From NCBI GenBank assembly GCA_013396655.1, contig WBMV01006289.1:3952342-4016341 (forward strand): a stretch of DNA of 64,000 bases, given 5' to 3'. Shown piece by piece: positions 1 through 13,030 of this stretch. A program made the position numbers and the translations under genes. Under the pieces are notes generated by a model. That model searched no databases, was not told where the DNA came from, and saw nothing but the letters and a program-made list of their open reading frames with translations. Within the stretch, counting starts at the first letter, position 1, and each line of letters begins with the position of its first letter. The DNA is from Campylorhamphus procurvoides. Its lineage: Eukaryota; Chordata; Aves; Passeriformes; Dendrocolaptidae.

Positions 1-3000
1 GAAAAAAAAAAAGAAAAAAAAAAGAGTAATCAGGCATCCAAAATGAAAGCATGGCATAGATAGATAGAGAAAGTTTGACCTGATTAGATTGTTTTATAGT
101 GCATGCCTCAGGAATATCAGTAGCTATCAGCCTCTTGCTTTCAAGGCTTCAGCTTTCTCCATTTAAAAAATTACGAGCCACCTAAGAAAACATAAGTTTC
201 ATTTTAGTTGTTGATATAAGTCAGAGCTCATAACAAACCACTTGCAACCTAGGGTCACTTCCAAACATCTTACTGTGTGAATGATGAAATTCTTTCCTTT
301 TGAAGGATTCAGATTTCTTTTAGAAAAATAAGGAAGATGTACTATCTAAAATGAGTTTACATAGAGAGTTTGGGGATTTTCCCACGGGAAGTATCACAGT
401 TTCATATCAGAGTTCCATGCATAGTGCCAGCTTTTAGTGCATATCTCTATGAATTTTATGGACTTTTAGCTATTATTTTCAGGAATATACATTAAAATAT
501 GCCCATCTTGCTATTTAGAGAGGACCAATGGATTATATGTCTGCTTTTCACATTGGAATAACTTTTTTTAACTGGAAGCATAGGCATATTATTTGTTTAC
601 TGTGTCTACACAACTTCAACAAAATTCTATGTTAATTTAACTGCAATCTCTTACTAAAATCTGAACTAAAAGATGTGTTCTACTTCAGTAAGGGCTGAAA
701 ATTTTACTGAATGGAAATGATATCTCATTATTATGAAATATTCCCAATAAATGAATGGACCAACATTCCTAAGACATGAAAACCTAAGCCTGGCCCTGTA
801 CTGAAGTCTAGCCAAATCCTTCATGCTGGAAACATTTAATACATTTGGATAGGTGCAGTTACATCTAGAACTGTAACAGATAATAATGCTATATGGTGAG
901 ACAGGAAAAATGACATAACACATTGAAAATCGAAAGGAGAATATTAAATATGGGGCAAATCTCTTTTTAAGAGCTGCATGTTCTTAAGCAAATGAGAGCA
1001 AAATTGGACAAATGACAACTTAGCTGCTTCCAAATTATCAACTCACATCTTCCTTTCTGTTATTAACAGGGAGTATTTTGTTCATTTTTCTAGGAATGAT
1101 TGCTACAGATATGTAATGTTTAGACTTGAATATACTACTTAGGAAGTCCCCTTTTATTGACTGGGTGGTGTTAATAGTGCTGGTTCAATGAAGTACTGGG
1201 GTGAGAGGGCTGTGCAGACTGTACTGTTCATGTAGCTGAAGGTCTGGAAATAGTTGGGTGTTTTTTGTGGCTGTGCAGTGGGAGTGCAGAGAGCTCAAGA
1301 ATGAGACAGATAAGCAGCCAGATAATAGACTCATGAGCAGAATGTTAGAAATCCATCAAAAAGAAAGCAAAAGTTTACAATAAGCATGTGTGGTCTCAAA
1401 TGAGAAGCAGCACGGAAAATACCCTACAAGAAAGAAATATAAGCATGCATTTATCACATTGTGCATTTAATGACTCATGTGCATCTGTATGCTCAGCTTC
1501 TGAGCAAAATTAACTGCTTTAAATGTGTGCTTTGGTTGAATTGTAGAAAATACAGTAGAAGTTTTGGTTAGTGAAGAATTTTTTTGATTAAAGAATTGAT
1601 TACAATATATAAAGGTAAGATGTGGGCCGGATTCTTTAAATTTATATACTATGTAGTTCATTTCCCCTGAGAGCTACTGAATGACTTGTACAAAGTGTGC
1701 AGTCTCCTTTCTGCAGCCGTAAGAATTTGGTTAAAACATGATTCTGCTTTGGTCTGAAGTCATATCTGGCTTTCAGAAGTCGAAAAATGGTTATAAATTC
1801 TGATAATGCTTGATTTCTACATTCATAACAATACATTTCAGTTACTTCTACCTCTCCCATGGTCTGCTTCTTTGATGGTTTAGGATTGGGAAAGAGAAGG
1901 AAGAAACTAGCATGTACCCATTTTCATTAGGCTACAGTTTCTTGGATCCAAGCCCTCATCCTGAAGTATGACCAAGTTTGAGGTTAGGTCAGGAACAGTT
2001 GAGGTACAAGTATCTCCAAAAGTGGCTATTCCTCCATCTCCCTTGACACCTGATTCACTGTTTATCCAAGATATGTCTCTTAGCTGGTAAGCAGCTTGAG
2101 AAGAACACATCACTATGGGTTCTCACACTGTATTCCAGTAGATTTCATTTTGTGGATCTCTCAATGATCTCCTGTGTAATTAGAATCATTTAAATGCTGG
2201 AGTGTTTCATGTTTACCCTTTTTACTAAATGTCTTCCCACTAAACAGGCGTATCCCTATTGTGTTTATCTGAAGCAATTAAAAATCAGCTCATGCCTAAG
2301 TTTTTTCCCACTGGCTTTGAGTGGGAAAGTAATTTGAACAAACAACCTCTATTAAAATAGGATTTTCAGGCTATTGATAAAACTTCGTAGTTATGCAAAC
2401 TAAGAGAAGGATAGTCAAATTTTATACTTCATGTCAATATGCTGATCATTACAGGAGATCAGGAGAAAGTTTTCTTCAGATTTAAGCACCAAAAAACTTG
2501 GTGTTTTTCAGTTTCCCTGTAGACCTCACACATTAGGTTGCTAATAGATGAAAGCTGCTGCAATTAAAGGGTTTCATTAACCAAATCCTGGACTCTTTTT
2601 TTCATGTCCTCTGCTTGTTCAGAGTAATAGAATGGAGTTTTCAGGCCTTCATTGAGTTTGCTTTTACAGTCTTTGGTAGTGAAGGAAGTTCAGAATGTGC
2701 TTTTAATGAGTAATGCCAAGAAGCAGCAGTAAGTAAGAGGTAGAAAGGAATACTGTACATACGTGCAAATTTAGGACTCTTTGTTGGTGGATTTTTGAAT
2801 TTTATTGTAAACCTGCACAGAGTTGCGTGAGTAAAATCTGCAATAAACAACCTTAAACTGAATTTTTAGTGAGTTTAGTTTGAGAGCTCTGTTTGTGTGG
2901 TAAAAAGAAAAGCAATGCCAGCCTTCCAAATGCTTTTGTGAGCAAACATTTTTGCCCTGGCCATGCCAGGCAAGATTGAATGCCTTTGGTGCAGACATTT

Positions 3001-5679
3001 GAGAGGTTCTTCCTCTGCTTTCTTCATGATCGCAGTCATTGCTGTATCCAGTGAGATGACAGCACTGCTGCTTCAGTGGACTGCTGAAGAACTGGCAGAT
3101 GTTACTGTGTGCTTCAAACACACACCTCAAGGAGAGGGGAAGGAGATGGTCAAGGCACTCTTCCATCTCTGCAGTGGGCAATGAACTTATTACCTTCTGA
3201 ATGTGGAAAACAGACCTTGCAAAAAATGGTTTCCGTAACACCTTTGATCACTGCATATCATGAACTGTGTGTTTGAATTTCAGTTAAAATCTTGAAATCT
3301 GTTATGTTTTTGAAAAATGGGAGTGGTGAATTAATATTGATTGAGAGTCCAAAATTCTATCACAGATAGTGATGTCATCTCACTAGGTGGTGCTACAGAA
3401 TCATTTTGCCTAAAGAGAGAAAAAATCTGCTTTGTGTGATTAATGGCTACTATATTTCTGAGAAAGCTGAATTAGATGCTAGAGTTCTTGTCTGGAAAAG
3501 TTACAGGTTTTATACTTTAAACTTTTGAATGAATAATTGGATCTGAACTGTAATAAAGAATTTTAGCTGAGGAAGAGTTGAAGCAAGATACTAAGAGTAA
3601 GTCATCATTATATATACATATATGTGTAAGATGCAAATAATTCCCATTTTCAAATCTGAAATTAAAGGATTAGATAAAGGCAGAAAGTAAGAGCAAAGAA
3701 AAAAAAGCCAGAAAAGGGTGAAACTCTGCTTCCTATGAAAATCTTGAAAAATATTTTCAAGATTTTGATGGGACTCATGGTGCTGTGCCACCATGATGCA
3801 GATGGACTTTTTTAAATACTTTGTTTTAGAATAGTCTTGATTTAAATTACATCTTGCTGTTTTGTACTTTTCTGAATATTAAAGATAAAATTTAAAGGAT
3901 GATCTTCTTTATGGACATTTATTTGTATTTCTATAAAATCTGAGAAGCGGAGAGCTAGTTTGCAAACTGATAGCGGTAGATTCCAACATGAAGAATCACT
4001 GTCCTATCTTGAAGTAGTCTCAGTACGTGCTAATCATAGAAGCAATATTGCACATTATTCCAAATTCCTATCCTTCTAGTTCCCTAAGGTGAGGTAGAAC
4101 TCGCAGCTCTTGACAAGGAGGCAGTCTTCTGCTGAAAACACACAAGATGAAATGTTAGGATTTGAGTTTAAGCTAGATCCCTGTGAAATCAGGAAACCTA
4201 GTGCAACACACAATCAGGTACACAGACAGGGAAGAAGTGCTTAGCAGTATTATTTGACTCACTGAGCATGAATCCATCAGTAATATCACCTGGGAATCTC
4301 AGTTCAAAGAGCAGGTCTGAATATTTTGAATATAGGGCATCAGTACTCATCACTGTTTCAGAACCTCAAAGTTCATGCACAGAATTAGGCAAAATGTGTC
4401 CAAGAGGTTGAATACCGAGAACACCTACAATTTTCATTGAAAATTCTTGATGATCTGATTCACATGATTCACATTACATTCTGATATACATAGTCATAAT
4501 TAGACATAGTTTATACCTCTGAGAAGGATTACTACTATGAATGCTTAGTATACAGCAGAGTTCCCACTGTGGGTTGTGATTTCTATGAACATGGAAACCA
4601 TCCAAGGTGAGACTGATTTAAACATGCAAAGTAGTCAGTGTGTTACAAACAGTGATTGGTATGCTGTCCTGTATTCAGTTCCTGGGAGCAGCATGAAAAC
4701 ATTAAGCAGAGCAGAGCAGAACTGGGCAAATAATTGATTTTTTGCTTGACTGCTGAAACAAAAAGGAAAGTAAAAAGAAATTAAGAAAAATAAATCCATC
4801 TGAAACAAGCTTGTGGGTTTTTTACAGGCACTTTGATTAATACCACTTAGAGGGAAAAAATTTATCAATACTTGACAGAGAAGAATTCTTTTTAACTCTT
4901 TAATTCTTATAAAGTTAAATTTGACATATTGCTATTTTAAAGTGAAATGTTGTGAAGTTTTATCTTGGAAGTATATAAAATCACTCTTATTTCCACAGTT
5001 TCTCATTCAAAAATGGATGACATGCTTCATATAAACAAGTGACATTTTTATAGATAATTCTTGCCCTTGGAAGGAGTTGCAACTGTCTTGTAGTGAGTAT
5101 GATATTTATTAATAGAAATGGAGCAGAATACAGAATGTGAAATGGACTATGAGATAAAATTGCCATTGGATGGCTAACAAGTTTGTCTTCTCTTCTGTTA
5201 TTAGGACTGCTTTATCATCCTGCTCTTATGGCTTATGCACACTGATGCATGACATGATTTCTATGATGACAGAAATGCAGGAGTTATTTGTGTAAATGGT
5301 GTAATCTTATTGTTTAGTATATAGCTTTCTTCTCTCAAATACTCCTCTCTAAAACCAGAACAATTTTTATTGAATAGTTTAAAGCTGCACTTAGTGTTAT
5401 TGATGTTTTAAGAAATCATAACAGTTCTGAGTTAAATATGAGGTTTCTGTTTATTCCAGTGAATATAATATCCCTTTTTAATCATCCTTTAACAAATAAT
5501 CTTGCTCTTTTTTTCTGAGTGAATAAAGAACAGCTATTCTCAGGGGAAATTGTTTTGATCTCTAAGATGTTTGGCATATTATGCTTAAAATATTTGTTTA
5601 CGAACAGAATTTATCAAAAGTATTGGAATTTAGCTAAAAGTTAAGACAAAGCTGCCCTAACTTTCAGTTCCAGTAGGGC
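1..5679. other. AT-rich unique non-coding DNA
   Basis: No exon, RNA gene or recognisable transposon is visible. The block opens with an A-rich run (2-23, one G interruption). Open frames are short; the longest, on the minus strand at 2771-3166 counted from its first ATG (131 codons), overlaps a plus-strand 73-codon ORF at 2963-3184 in a locally GC-richer patch (about 2920-3180). Neither resembles a family I know, and a patch of higher GC lengthens chance ORFs on both strands at once. The only structure I can point to is the inverted repeat at 3738-3766, listed separately. Confidence 0.6.
3738..3766. repeat. Perfect inverted repeat, 13-bp arms, 3-bp spacer
   Basis: The arms aaaatcttgaaaa (3738-3750) and ttttcaagatttt (3754-3766) are exact reverse complements separated by ata. 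The flanking bases (g at 3737 and g at 3767) do not pair, so the symmetry ends there. It could extrude as a short cruciform or fold as a hairpin if transcribed. No gene abuts it and it has no clear role. Confidence 0.9.
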
Positions 5680-6190
5680 AGAAAATCAGTAGAATTGGAT
5701 AACAGCCTTTATCTGGTTTAACCACAAGGCTGAACTCCATGGTCCCAGTATTAGGCTCTTTTGGAAATCCTTGTACAGCTGCTCTGACAGAATATATCCT
5801 CTGCTGAAGGGGAAAAGAGATTCTGACAGGATAACCCAGACTTTTGACAGCTCAAGTTGTTAGGGTCTTTCTAGATTTGCTTTGCTTTCTGCTCTGAGCC
5901 AACTGTCCAGCCTCAGGGAACCCAAACCCTGCGATCCAAGCCCTGCTCCCGAGCTGGGACTGCTGCTTCCTGCATCATCACCTTGCCAGATACAGAGGCT
6001 GTTCCTCTGTGCACCAGGCCTGTTAGCCAGGGTGTAAGGGCCACAGAAGAGCTGAGAGCCTAGCAGAGCACTGAAGATCTGGGGGGCAAGCCAGACCAGA
6101 TTTGATGCCCAAAAGGAGTATGCCCACTGCATGCCAGAGATGGCTATACTGACCCTGAGCTACGGATTTCACTACAGTTTCTAATCTGAA
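5680..6190. other. GC-richer patch without an assignable gene
   Basis: Between about 5860 and 6130 the base composition is clearly richer in G+C than the surrounding DNA, and a 90-codon minus-strand open frame runs through it. The translation is rich in Ser, Leu, Gly and Ala with no motif I recognise. It may be an old, diverged repeat or a conserved non-coding piece; I see no CR1 3' end, TATA box with poly(A) signal, or target duplication that would identify it. Confidence 0.35.
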
Positions 6191-6871
6191 GGTGAATCAC
6201 ATGCATTCAAAACCCTGTGAAATGACAATTTCTTTTCTCCACAGCCAAATCATCAAGGTAATGATGCCAAGTGAGGAAGATTTAGCTTAGTTGCTATGGC
6301 AAAACTAGAGAGGACACAAAGCTGATACAAAAAGTCTGTCATCTTCAGTGTCTTCTCCAGCTTTCTTTTTTTACCTCTTTCTTTTTTTCCCAAGGCAGGA
6401 AAGATTCTTTGAGAAAATGAAAAAGGGGTTCTGTAAATGCTATTATGTATAAATTTTTGTAGTAGATGCGAGGTGCACATACTGGCATTTCATACAAATT
6501 AATAGACTTCTAGAGAATTAATTTTCATTATGAGATTTACTCATAATGATTGCCAATTTGGCAGCTTCCCGCAGTGCTTCATGTTACATCTGCTTAACAG
6601 GCTGGATGATAATACTGCAAACCAAATCCAGATTATTTGCTGAACCTTGGAGTAAGTAGCTGTGCAAATAAATGTATTACCAAAAAGGAATATTGCATTG
6701 CAACATCTATATTTTCTGTTATTTTTTGTTTGACTTGGCTTGTTATCTACTATGAACTTTTGCTTACTTTTTCTTTTGCAGCAATAACAGTAGTATGTAC
6801 TTTAAAAAAAAACCTTAAAAAATTCCAAAATATGTTAGATGGCTGTCTAAAGCATTCATTGCAACATTGTA

Positions 6872-6905
6872 GGAATTCATCCCAAGTGGAGCTGGGATGA
6901 ATTCC
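6872..6905. repeat. Perfect hairpin, 13-bp stem, 8-nt loop
   Basis: The arm ggaattcatccca (6872-6884) is exactly complementary to tgggatgaattcc (6893-6905), with loop agtggagc (6885-6892). The next outer pair (a 6871, a 6906) does not match. The stem is of mixed composition, with 6 of 13 pairs G:C, so it is less likely to be a by-product of AT-rich DNA than the other palindromes in the window. A pre-miRNA would need a stem of about 22 bp or more, which is absent. Confidence 0.92.
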
Positions 6906-7739
6906 ACTGATTAAGCTGTGTGTAAGAAATCGTGGAATATTACCTGACTGAGAGAGAATTCTGAATGGTTTATAAACTGGAAAGCCCTGAAGTAGCCCGA
7001 GTTTCTTGATGAAGTCGTTGAGAATGGGATCCCCTCTCCCTGGCTTTGAGCTGCATCAGTCAAGGAATCTGACTGTCACACGAGTAGGCCCTTTCAGCTA
7101 ACAAAAAGTGAAACTTCTAGCAATTAAGTTTTGTACTTTGATTTAAGGAAAACTCTGTGTTCCTTATGTAAGCAAAATCTCAAATCTGTTCCTTTAATGA
7201 GCCTTTAGAAGTTTTCTAACTATTTCTTAGTTCTAGATCTTTCTAAGAGATAAGCAAAATATGAGGCAAGATTTATTCTTTCTGCTATATGTCACTCACC
7301 TATTTTATTTTTTGTGGGTTTTTTAAGATCATCTCACTAGTCTTTTGAAAACAAAAGTTTGGTTTATTTTTAAGTCAAAGGAAGCCCTTAACATGTTTTG
7401 GTTTATGCAGGGCAAGTTCTTGTGAGATTTTCATTGTTTTTGCCTTGCTTTGAATTTCTCGTAAAAATTGGGCTCCAGCATTACTGTTAATTTATTCTGC
7501 AAAAGCTTAAGGCAAAGATCAGGCAAAACACAGGTGGTGTCTATCAGAACAAGTTAATGATATAAATATTTTTTCAGGAACATTTTCTGTTCTTTCCATC
7601 TCCATCTTTTTGTAAGGTTCTTGGCATCTCTGCAACTTTCATGACAACATGTGGAACCATAGGTGCTCTGAGCACCTTTCAGGATGTAGGCGTTGTACCT
7701 GTTCCATGAAGGCTTTCTTGTTGGTTTTCTTTGTGTTAA

Positions 7740-7875
7740 TTTTCAGGGAGGTTGTTTTTTATGTGTCTGGGTTTTTTTCATTTTTTTGTTTTGTGGGGGA
7801 GAGAGGAGTTTCTTGCTGTTGGTTTTGGGTTTTTTTACTTTGATTGTGGGGGTTTTTTTGGAGGGAGATTTTGTT
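7740..7875. repeat. G/T low-complexity stretch
   Basis: The plus strand is almost free of C and A here, with repeated blocks of T runs and GG to GGGGG runs. The open frames at 7649-7941 (Phe/Val/Gly/Trp/Cys-rich) are products of this composition, not genes. The G runs are spaced too irregularly for a standard four-run G-quadruplex call. Confidence 0.75.
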
Positions 7876-10800
7876 TGTTTTTACATTCCACTGCTCCTGA
7901 ATGAAAGGCAGTTTGTGCAAAACAGAATACTGCAGTCCTGATGTCTGCTGTGATTTTCCATCCCAGCCTTATTCATAGGAGTGCTAACGTGAATTTGACC
8001 ATGACTCATTATGAACATTTTATTTGTGCATGTCAGTGGCCAAGTAAGGTTACCAATTTCGAAAGATCAGATGATGGCTCAAAGCTTATTCTAAGCCTAG
8101 AATCCTCCTTCAATTAAATCCTGCATGTTGCGGGACATACGGCATTTTACAGACATAAATATGGAAAAGTATTTTATATCTGAAATTAATGTTAAGAGGA
8201 AAAAGAATAGGTGGATTAAAGTCCATAGACACCATCTGCAGTTTACAGACCTGCCTATTCTTCATAGCCTAAACAAGTTGTCAACTTAGTCATTTACCTA
8301 ACCATAATATTTCTTTTTTCTTAGATGTTCTAGTGTTTGTTATTATGATACACTGGTTATTTATGTCACTTAAATTTGTATAATAATATTCAGCCTTTCT
8401 GAAGGTAAAATTCAAAATAAATAATTTGGGGCACCCCTCCTCCCCCACTCTACTAAGTTTGCCATAGGCATTATTAATATGTTATGATTTATTTTACAAA
8501 TATTCTAGTTCCTCAGTATAATTGAACTCTTGTTTTCTACTCAACCACATGGAGCTTGATCCTATTACGTCGTATATCCTTGTGCAACCTTCTAGGGAAT
8601 AGTCTTCATGTTAATCCCATTCCATAAATGGGTCTGGTAAAGAGCATGATTATGAAACATTTCAACTTGTTTATTTGATAACTCAACAGTTAAAGTCAAA
8701 AAAAGTTTGATTTGAAGCATACTAAAATTTTTTATCAGAATGTCATTGCTGTCATTGTACAACATCTGCTGTGGAAGCAGCATCAAAAGATAAATCAATC
8801 GTAGAAGGAAACAGTAATATCTATATTGATATGAAAACTGGTGATCTTTATTGGGAAAAATGTGCAATTCTTTATTTTGAAATAAAACATGTCAATATTT
8901 CCTTCCTTATGTTTAGCACACATCAGATTGGTATTTTAACATAGCTATTTTTGAACAGTTTTCTGTATAACTTGAAGGCACGCGCAGATTTTTTTCCTAG
9001 TTTTAAAGAATGACAGCAAAAGCACCTTTATCTGACATTTAGGATGATTAAATTTTGAAAAATCACTTGGCATATTCAGCATGACTCCACAGGGTACTTT
9101 TGCTTTATAAGGCAATGGATCATGTTAGCTTAACTTATATTTAAGATTTGCTGGCCTGATATTATTGTGTTAGGCAGTATTGCTGAAATGGAAACATAAA
9201 ATTTTGCTGCCAGGAGATCAAGTCTGTGCCTGCCCTGCACTATAAATTAGTTCCATAAAGTTTTAAAATGCAATATTTGCTTTAACCCAACTAGTGTTGT
9301 AAGCCAAAAAACTGTGCTTAAATATATAAAATTAAATACCAGATCAACAATGTATGCATTTCTTTTTAGCCATCTTACAAGCTATACAAGATACACTGAT
9401 ATTCTAAAAAAGGAATTAACTTCAATTGAATATGTTTACAAATATGAATATATATATTTTTAAATCTGTGGCGCTGATGTAGAAACAGATTTGTGAGTAT
9501 CAAAACTTTGTCTTCTGGTTTTCTAAGGGCTAATGTGCTCATTGTGTCTTAGTGAGTTGAGTCCAAGGCAACACTGGACTTAGAGAAAAAAACTATATTC
9601 CAAATTTTTAAGAAGTCATGGATCTGAAATTTCATTTGAGAAATTATGATGATTTTAATCACCTGGAAAAAAAAGTATTAATTTTTCTACTCTTCTGTGC
9701 TTAAACATTTGAGCAGTGCTAGTTACTGCCATTGATCTGGGACTGTGGTGAGGATGGTCTGCACAACACCCTGGTACGGCCTCTTTTTGGATTTCACCCT
9801 TCACCTTCTGAGGAGTGCTGGTTTAAAGCCAGTGTGGAGGTTCCCTACAGATCCCCTTTGCGTGCCTGCTTGAGTCATTTGAATTTCCCTAGTTTTCTTT
9901 TCTCCACAGTGAGGACCTATTGTGCCACTTGATTGAGCAAAAATAGCTTCTCTTAACATGCAACCTCTGAGGGTCATGGAAAATTCTTTTTTCTTCAAAA
10001 GAGAGAAGTAACTTTGTGTCAAAGCTGGGAAGCAGGCACTTATCTTTGTCCTGAGAAACAGACTTGCTGGGTTAAGAGAATGCTAGGTTTATGGCTTTTC
10101 TAATTACAATAGATTTGTGGAAGAGAGAAGCTAGTAAGTCATTTTCTTGCAGTAGTGTAGCAAAAAGGACAAGAAAAGCAGGAGTTAAAGTGAAGCAGAT
10201 GGTCTTGACATCTTCAGGTCAGGAAAATTCTTTCAGCAGCTTGTCCATTTTCTGTTGCCTTTTCCCTCCACACCTGTACAGGTTTAGTATCTTTGAGACT
10301 ATTGACTGCTGTATGCAGCCCTTGGGCTTTATTAATAGTATCCTATTAAGAGTTTTTTTTGCTAAAGTGAAATGTAAATCAAGTGAACAGCTCCAACCAT
10401 AGTGTGGCAGTCTGGGAGTGAGGGGATGGCTCTCACTACTTTCTGCAGAATGCATGGGAGTCCGAGGAGCAGAGAATGGGCCCCCTTACCTTACACAGTG
10501 GCTATGTCAGGAAGTTCCCTCCAATTCTGGTAGCTGAAGGACTTTGAACAAATTGTACTGAATCCTCACAGGCTCTCAGGTGAGGTACAGCAAGGAGTTT
10601 TACATCATGCCTGCAAAACTGACCCAAATCACTCAGGTGGTCTGTAAGTGCTCCCAACAAAGATGCCAACACAGACGTGAATTCGTGGGTTTTCTCCTGC
10701 CTGACAATGTCAATGGTGATGGTTCAGGGCTGCAGATGCAGCAGAAACCTATTTGCAATCTAACCAAATACTGTGAATTAGTTGAACTAATAGACGGGTT

Positions 10801-12235
10801 ATAAGGCTTTTCAAATCTGCATTAATGCCTGCTGTTTGTCACATTCAGCTGGGAAAGGCATGCACAGGGAATGCTTTTCAGAGAGTCTGATGTGCATTGG
10901 TTAGAACTGGTGGCTGTGCAGGACCTTGATGGAAATGAACTGCAGCTTGGGCAGTGACTTCCCTCTGACTCTTTCCTTCCAAGTGCGTTCTGTGCAGCAC
11001 AGTGCTTGGGTTGGTAAATTGGCCAGAATTTTACAGTTCGCCAATAAAGTTAATGCCTGCTTTGCTTTATGGTTGTTGGCAAATCAATTTGAAAATTGTA
11101 GTTGCATTGCTGGTCTCTTCACTGGTTTTGCTCCCTTTGCAAGTTTGTTCTGGAAAAGACAAAAAATTTTAAGCTGAAGCTAAAATATCAGATTTCAGAA
11201 GGATACAAATTGGTGCAGCATTTGGGTAATGGAAACCTGGAGAGTCATGCAAATATTTCAGAGATGCTGAGCATTAATTCAAGTGATAAATTTTAGAATA
11301 AATATATCTGATTGCTTGTAACTCACAATTAGTTAATTAAATATCCTAAAGAAACAACACACTTTATGAAATTTTGTTCACTGAAATAATTGAAAATAAA
11401 TTATAGTTACAGGAAAAGACAGCTCTTAAGACAGGTGCTACCCAAAACTGCAGTCCTCTTCTCCATCCTCACATTTAGTACCTGAACAAACTGAGACAGA
11501 TGAATGCTGCCAGTACTGCTCATTCTGAGTGTTTGGGCTTTAGCTCCTTTGTCTTTTTGATTTCAAAGTCTGTGTGAAAACTGGATCATGTTTTAAAGCT
11601 TATTTCATCTAAGGACAGATACCTGATGTAATTACGTGCCTCTGGAGGCCGTGAATCTGAAGTGAATACTAACCACCATAAAGTTCTTGTGTTAAAATCA
11701 AGAATGATGGCTACAAATGCCAAACATGCCTTGCATGTTGCAGCCATCCTAAATATAACGTTTGGCTTCTCTGAGTTAAGTTGGTAACTGTTGAGACTGA
11801 ATATCCTAGTGTTGTTCATGGTAAGAAATGTGTTTTGGTGTCATTTCAGTTAGAAAGACATTTCATGCTGTAGACTTCATACTGTACAAGCCAAGAATTC
11901 TTCCAACAGCGAAGAGGGAATTTTATCTTGAAGCATCTGCTTTGGGTCAGCCATGCAGATTGTTCAGTGTTGCTCTGTGCAACAGTTGGCTTCTGAACTG
12001 TCACTCTGCCAATGTTTCTGTAAGTTTTCAGTCTGTGCTCTGAAGGAGGCTGACATTAGCGGCCACTTAATAATTGGCAAGTGCTAACATCATATTAAAA
12101 TGGAATTTCTGTAGACTAAATTGTTTTAAACAGAAGAGATAAAGGGAGTACAAGTGAATGAATTCGCTCTGAATGAAGTAATCAACAATCTGTCTCTGAA
12201 TTATTTGTATTAGATTTATCTTCCCTGTTTTTTGA

Positions 12236-12310
12236 TGGTTTGGGGTTTGTTTATTTTGGTTTGGTTTTTTTTTTTGTTTTTGTTTGGAGGTTGTTTCTTT
12301 GTTTTTAACC
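12236..12310. repeat. G/T low-complexity stretch at the duplication edge
   Basis: A run of TTTGG/GGTTTG-like blocks with an 11-T homopolymer. The left end of the duplicated block (12290) falls inside it. Such tracts often stop or confuse short-read contig extension, which fits the assembly artefact proposed for 12290-13771. Confidence 0.8.
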
Positions 12311-13029
12311 TGATAGTATGTATCCAGATTTTCAAAGCTCATTTAGCAAGTACTAATATACCATTGGCTTTGAGTCTCATATAGGGGAAAGGCTGAAGTG
12401 ACCAAATTGAATACCTAGCTACAGTTTTCAGTTATAACTGTATTATATGTACCCAGAAATAAATCATATCATGTACTTCATAAAAAAAATGAAAGAAAAA
12501 AGAAGTTGTCTTCTGTACCTATGATTAGGAGAGTCTAAAAATACTTTGTTTTATTCAGAGACAATATTAGATCAAGTGCCAACATCTTGATGTCCTTCCA
12601 CCTCTCTGTGAAGCTGTTGTAGCTTATACCATCTTGGGACTAGTTTCTTGCACACTTGTCTGTCCACTTTTTCTGGATGCAAGTGACATGGTCTGAATTT
12701 TGCACTATTTAAAATATGTAAGGAAATTTTACAATAGTTATCTCTTCCACAGGAAAAGAGGGATAAGTGACTGAGCCAGCTGGACAAAGCTCTCTGTACC
12801 TCTTTGTTGAGGAATGCTCTCAGTGCAGGTGGCTCGTTGCAGCTGCAGTGAGAGCTGCAGGTTGAGCTCTGGGTGGTGGAGTCCAAGCCACCATTAATGG
12901 GCCATGCACTGCTGATTGTTTTCATGGCAATGAGCACCTGGACCTGTGGCCCAGGCAGGTGACCAGGCAGAGACAGGTCAGGAGCTGACAACTGCCAGAT
13001 TTTTCCATGCTTAGACTGTGAGGGTATAA
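12290..13029 (+). repeat. Direct duplication, copy 1 (740 bp)
   Basis: This block recurs at 13031-13771 in the same orientation, separated only by the single ambiguous base at 13030. I see two differences. An A run is 8 long here (12482-12489) and 9 long in copy 2 (13223-13231). Base 12588 is T here and G at the matching position 13330. The block holds about 300 bp of pre-LTR flank plus the first 439 bp of the LTR, and stops mid-LTR at the ambiguous base. The identical 139-codon minus-strand open frames at 12572-12991 and 13314-13733 (one residue different) are a consequence of the duplication and not evidence for a gene pair. Confidence 0.97.
12591..13029 (+). mobile_element. Partial LTR (left part, duplicated by assembly)
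   Basis: First 439 bp of the LTR described at 13333-14072, cut off at the ambiguous base. It is preceded by tcttga (12585-12590), a perfect match to the 6 bp that follow the LTR's right end (14073-14078). Copy 1 therefore preserves the intact target-site duplication, while copy 2 has one mismatch in it. Confidence 0.8.
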
Positions 13030-13030
13030 N
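13030..13030. other. Ambiguous base (n): probable assembly join
   Basis: This is the only n in the window. It sits exactly between the two copies of the 740-bp block. A one-base gap flanked by near-identical sequence is typical of two contig ends that overlap but were joined as if adjacent. Confidence 0.93.

Larger units (their letters stand above)
6190..12235. other. AT-rich unique non-coding DNA
   Basis: No supported gene. It contains the 13-bp-arm hairpin at 6872-6905 and a G/T low-complexity stretch at 7740-7875, both listed separately. Open frames near 10091-10455 and 10926-11296 lie in opposite or overlapping frames, carry no recognisable domain and are of chance length. Confidence 0.6.

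Noticed and set aside
7649..7941. Two overlapping Phe/Val/Gly/Trp-rich plus-strand ORFs
   Set aside because: They come from the G/T low-complexity tract.
13030..13030. A collapsed full-length provirus between two LTRs at the n
   Set aside because: The sequence after the n repeats about 300 bp of the left host flank before the LTR begins, which a provirus would not do.
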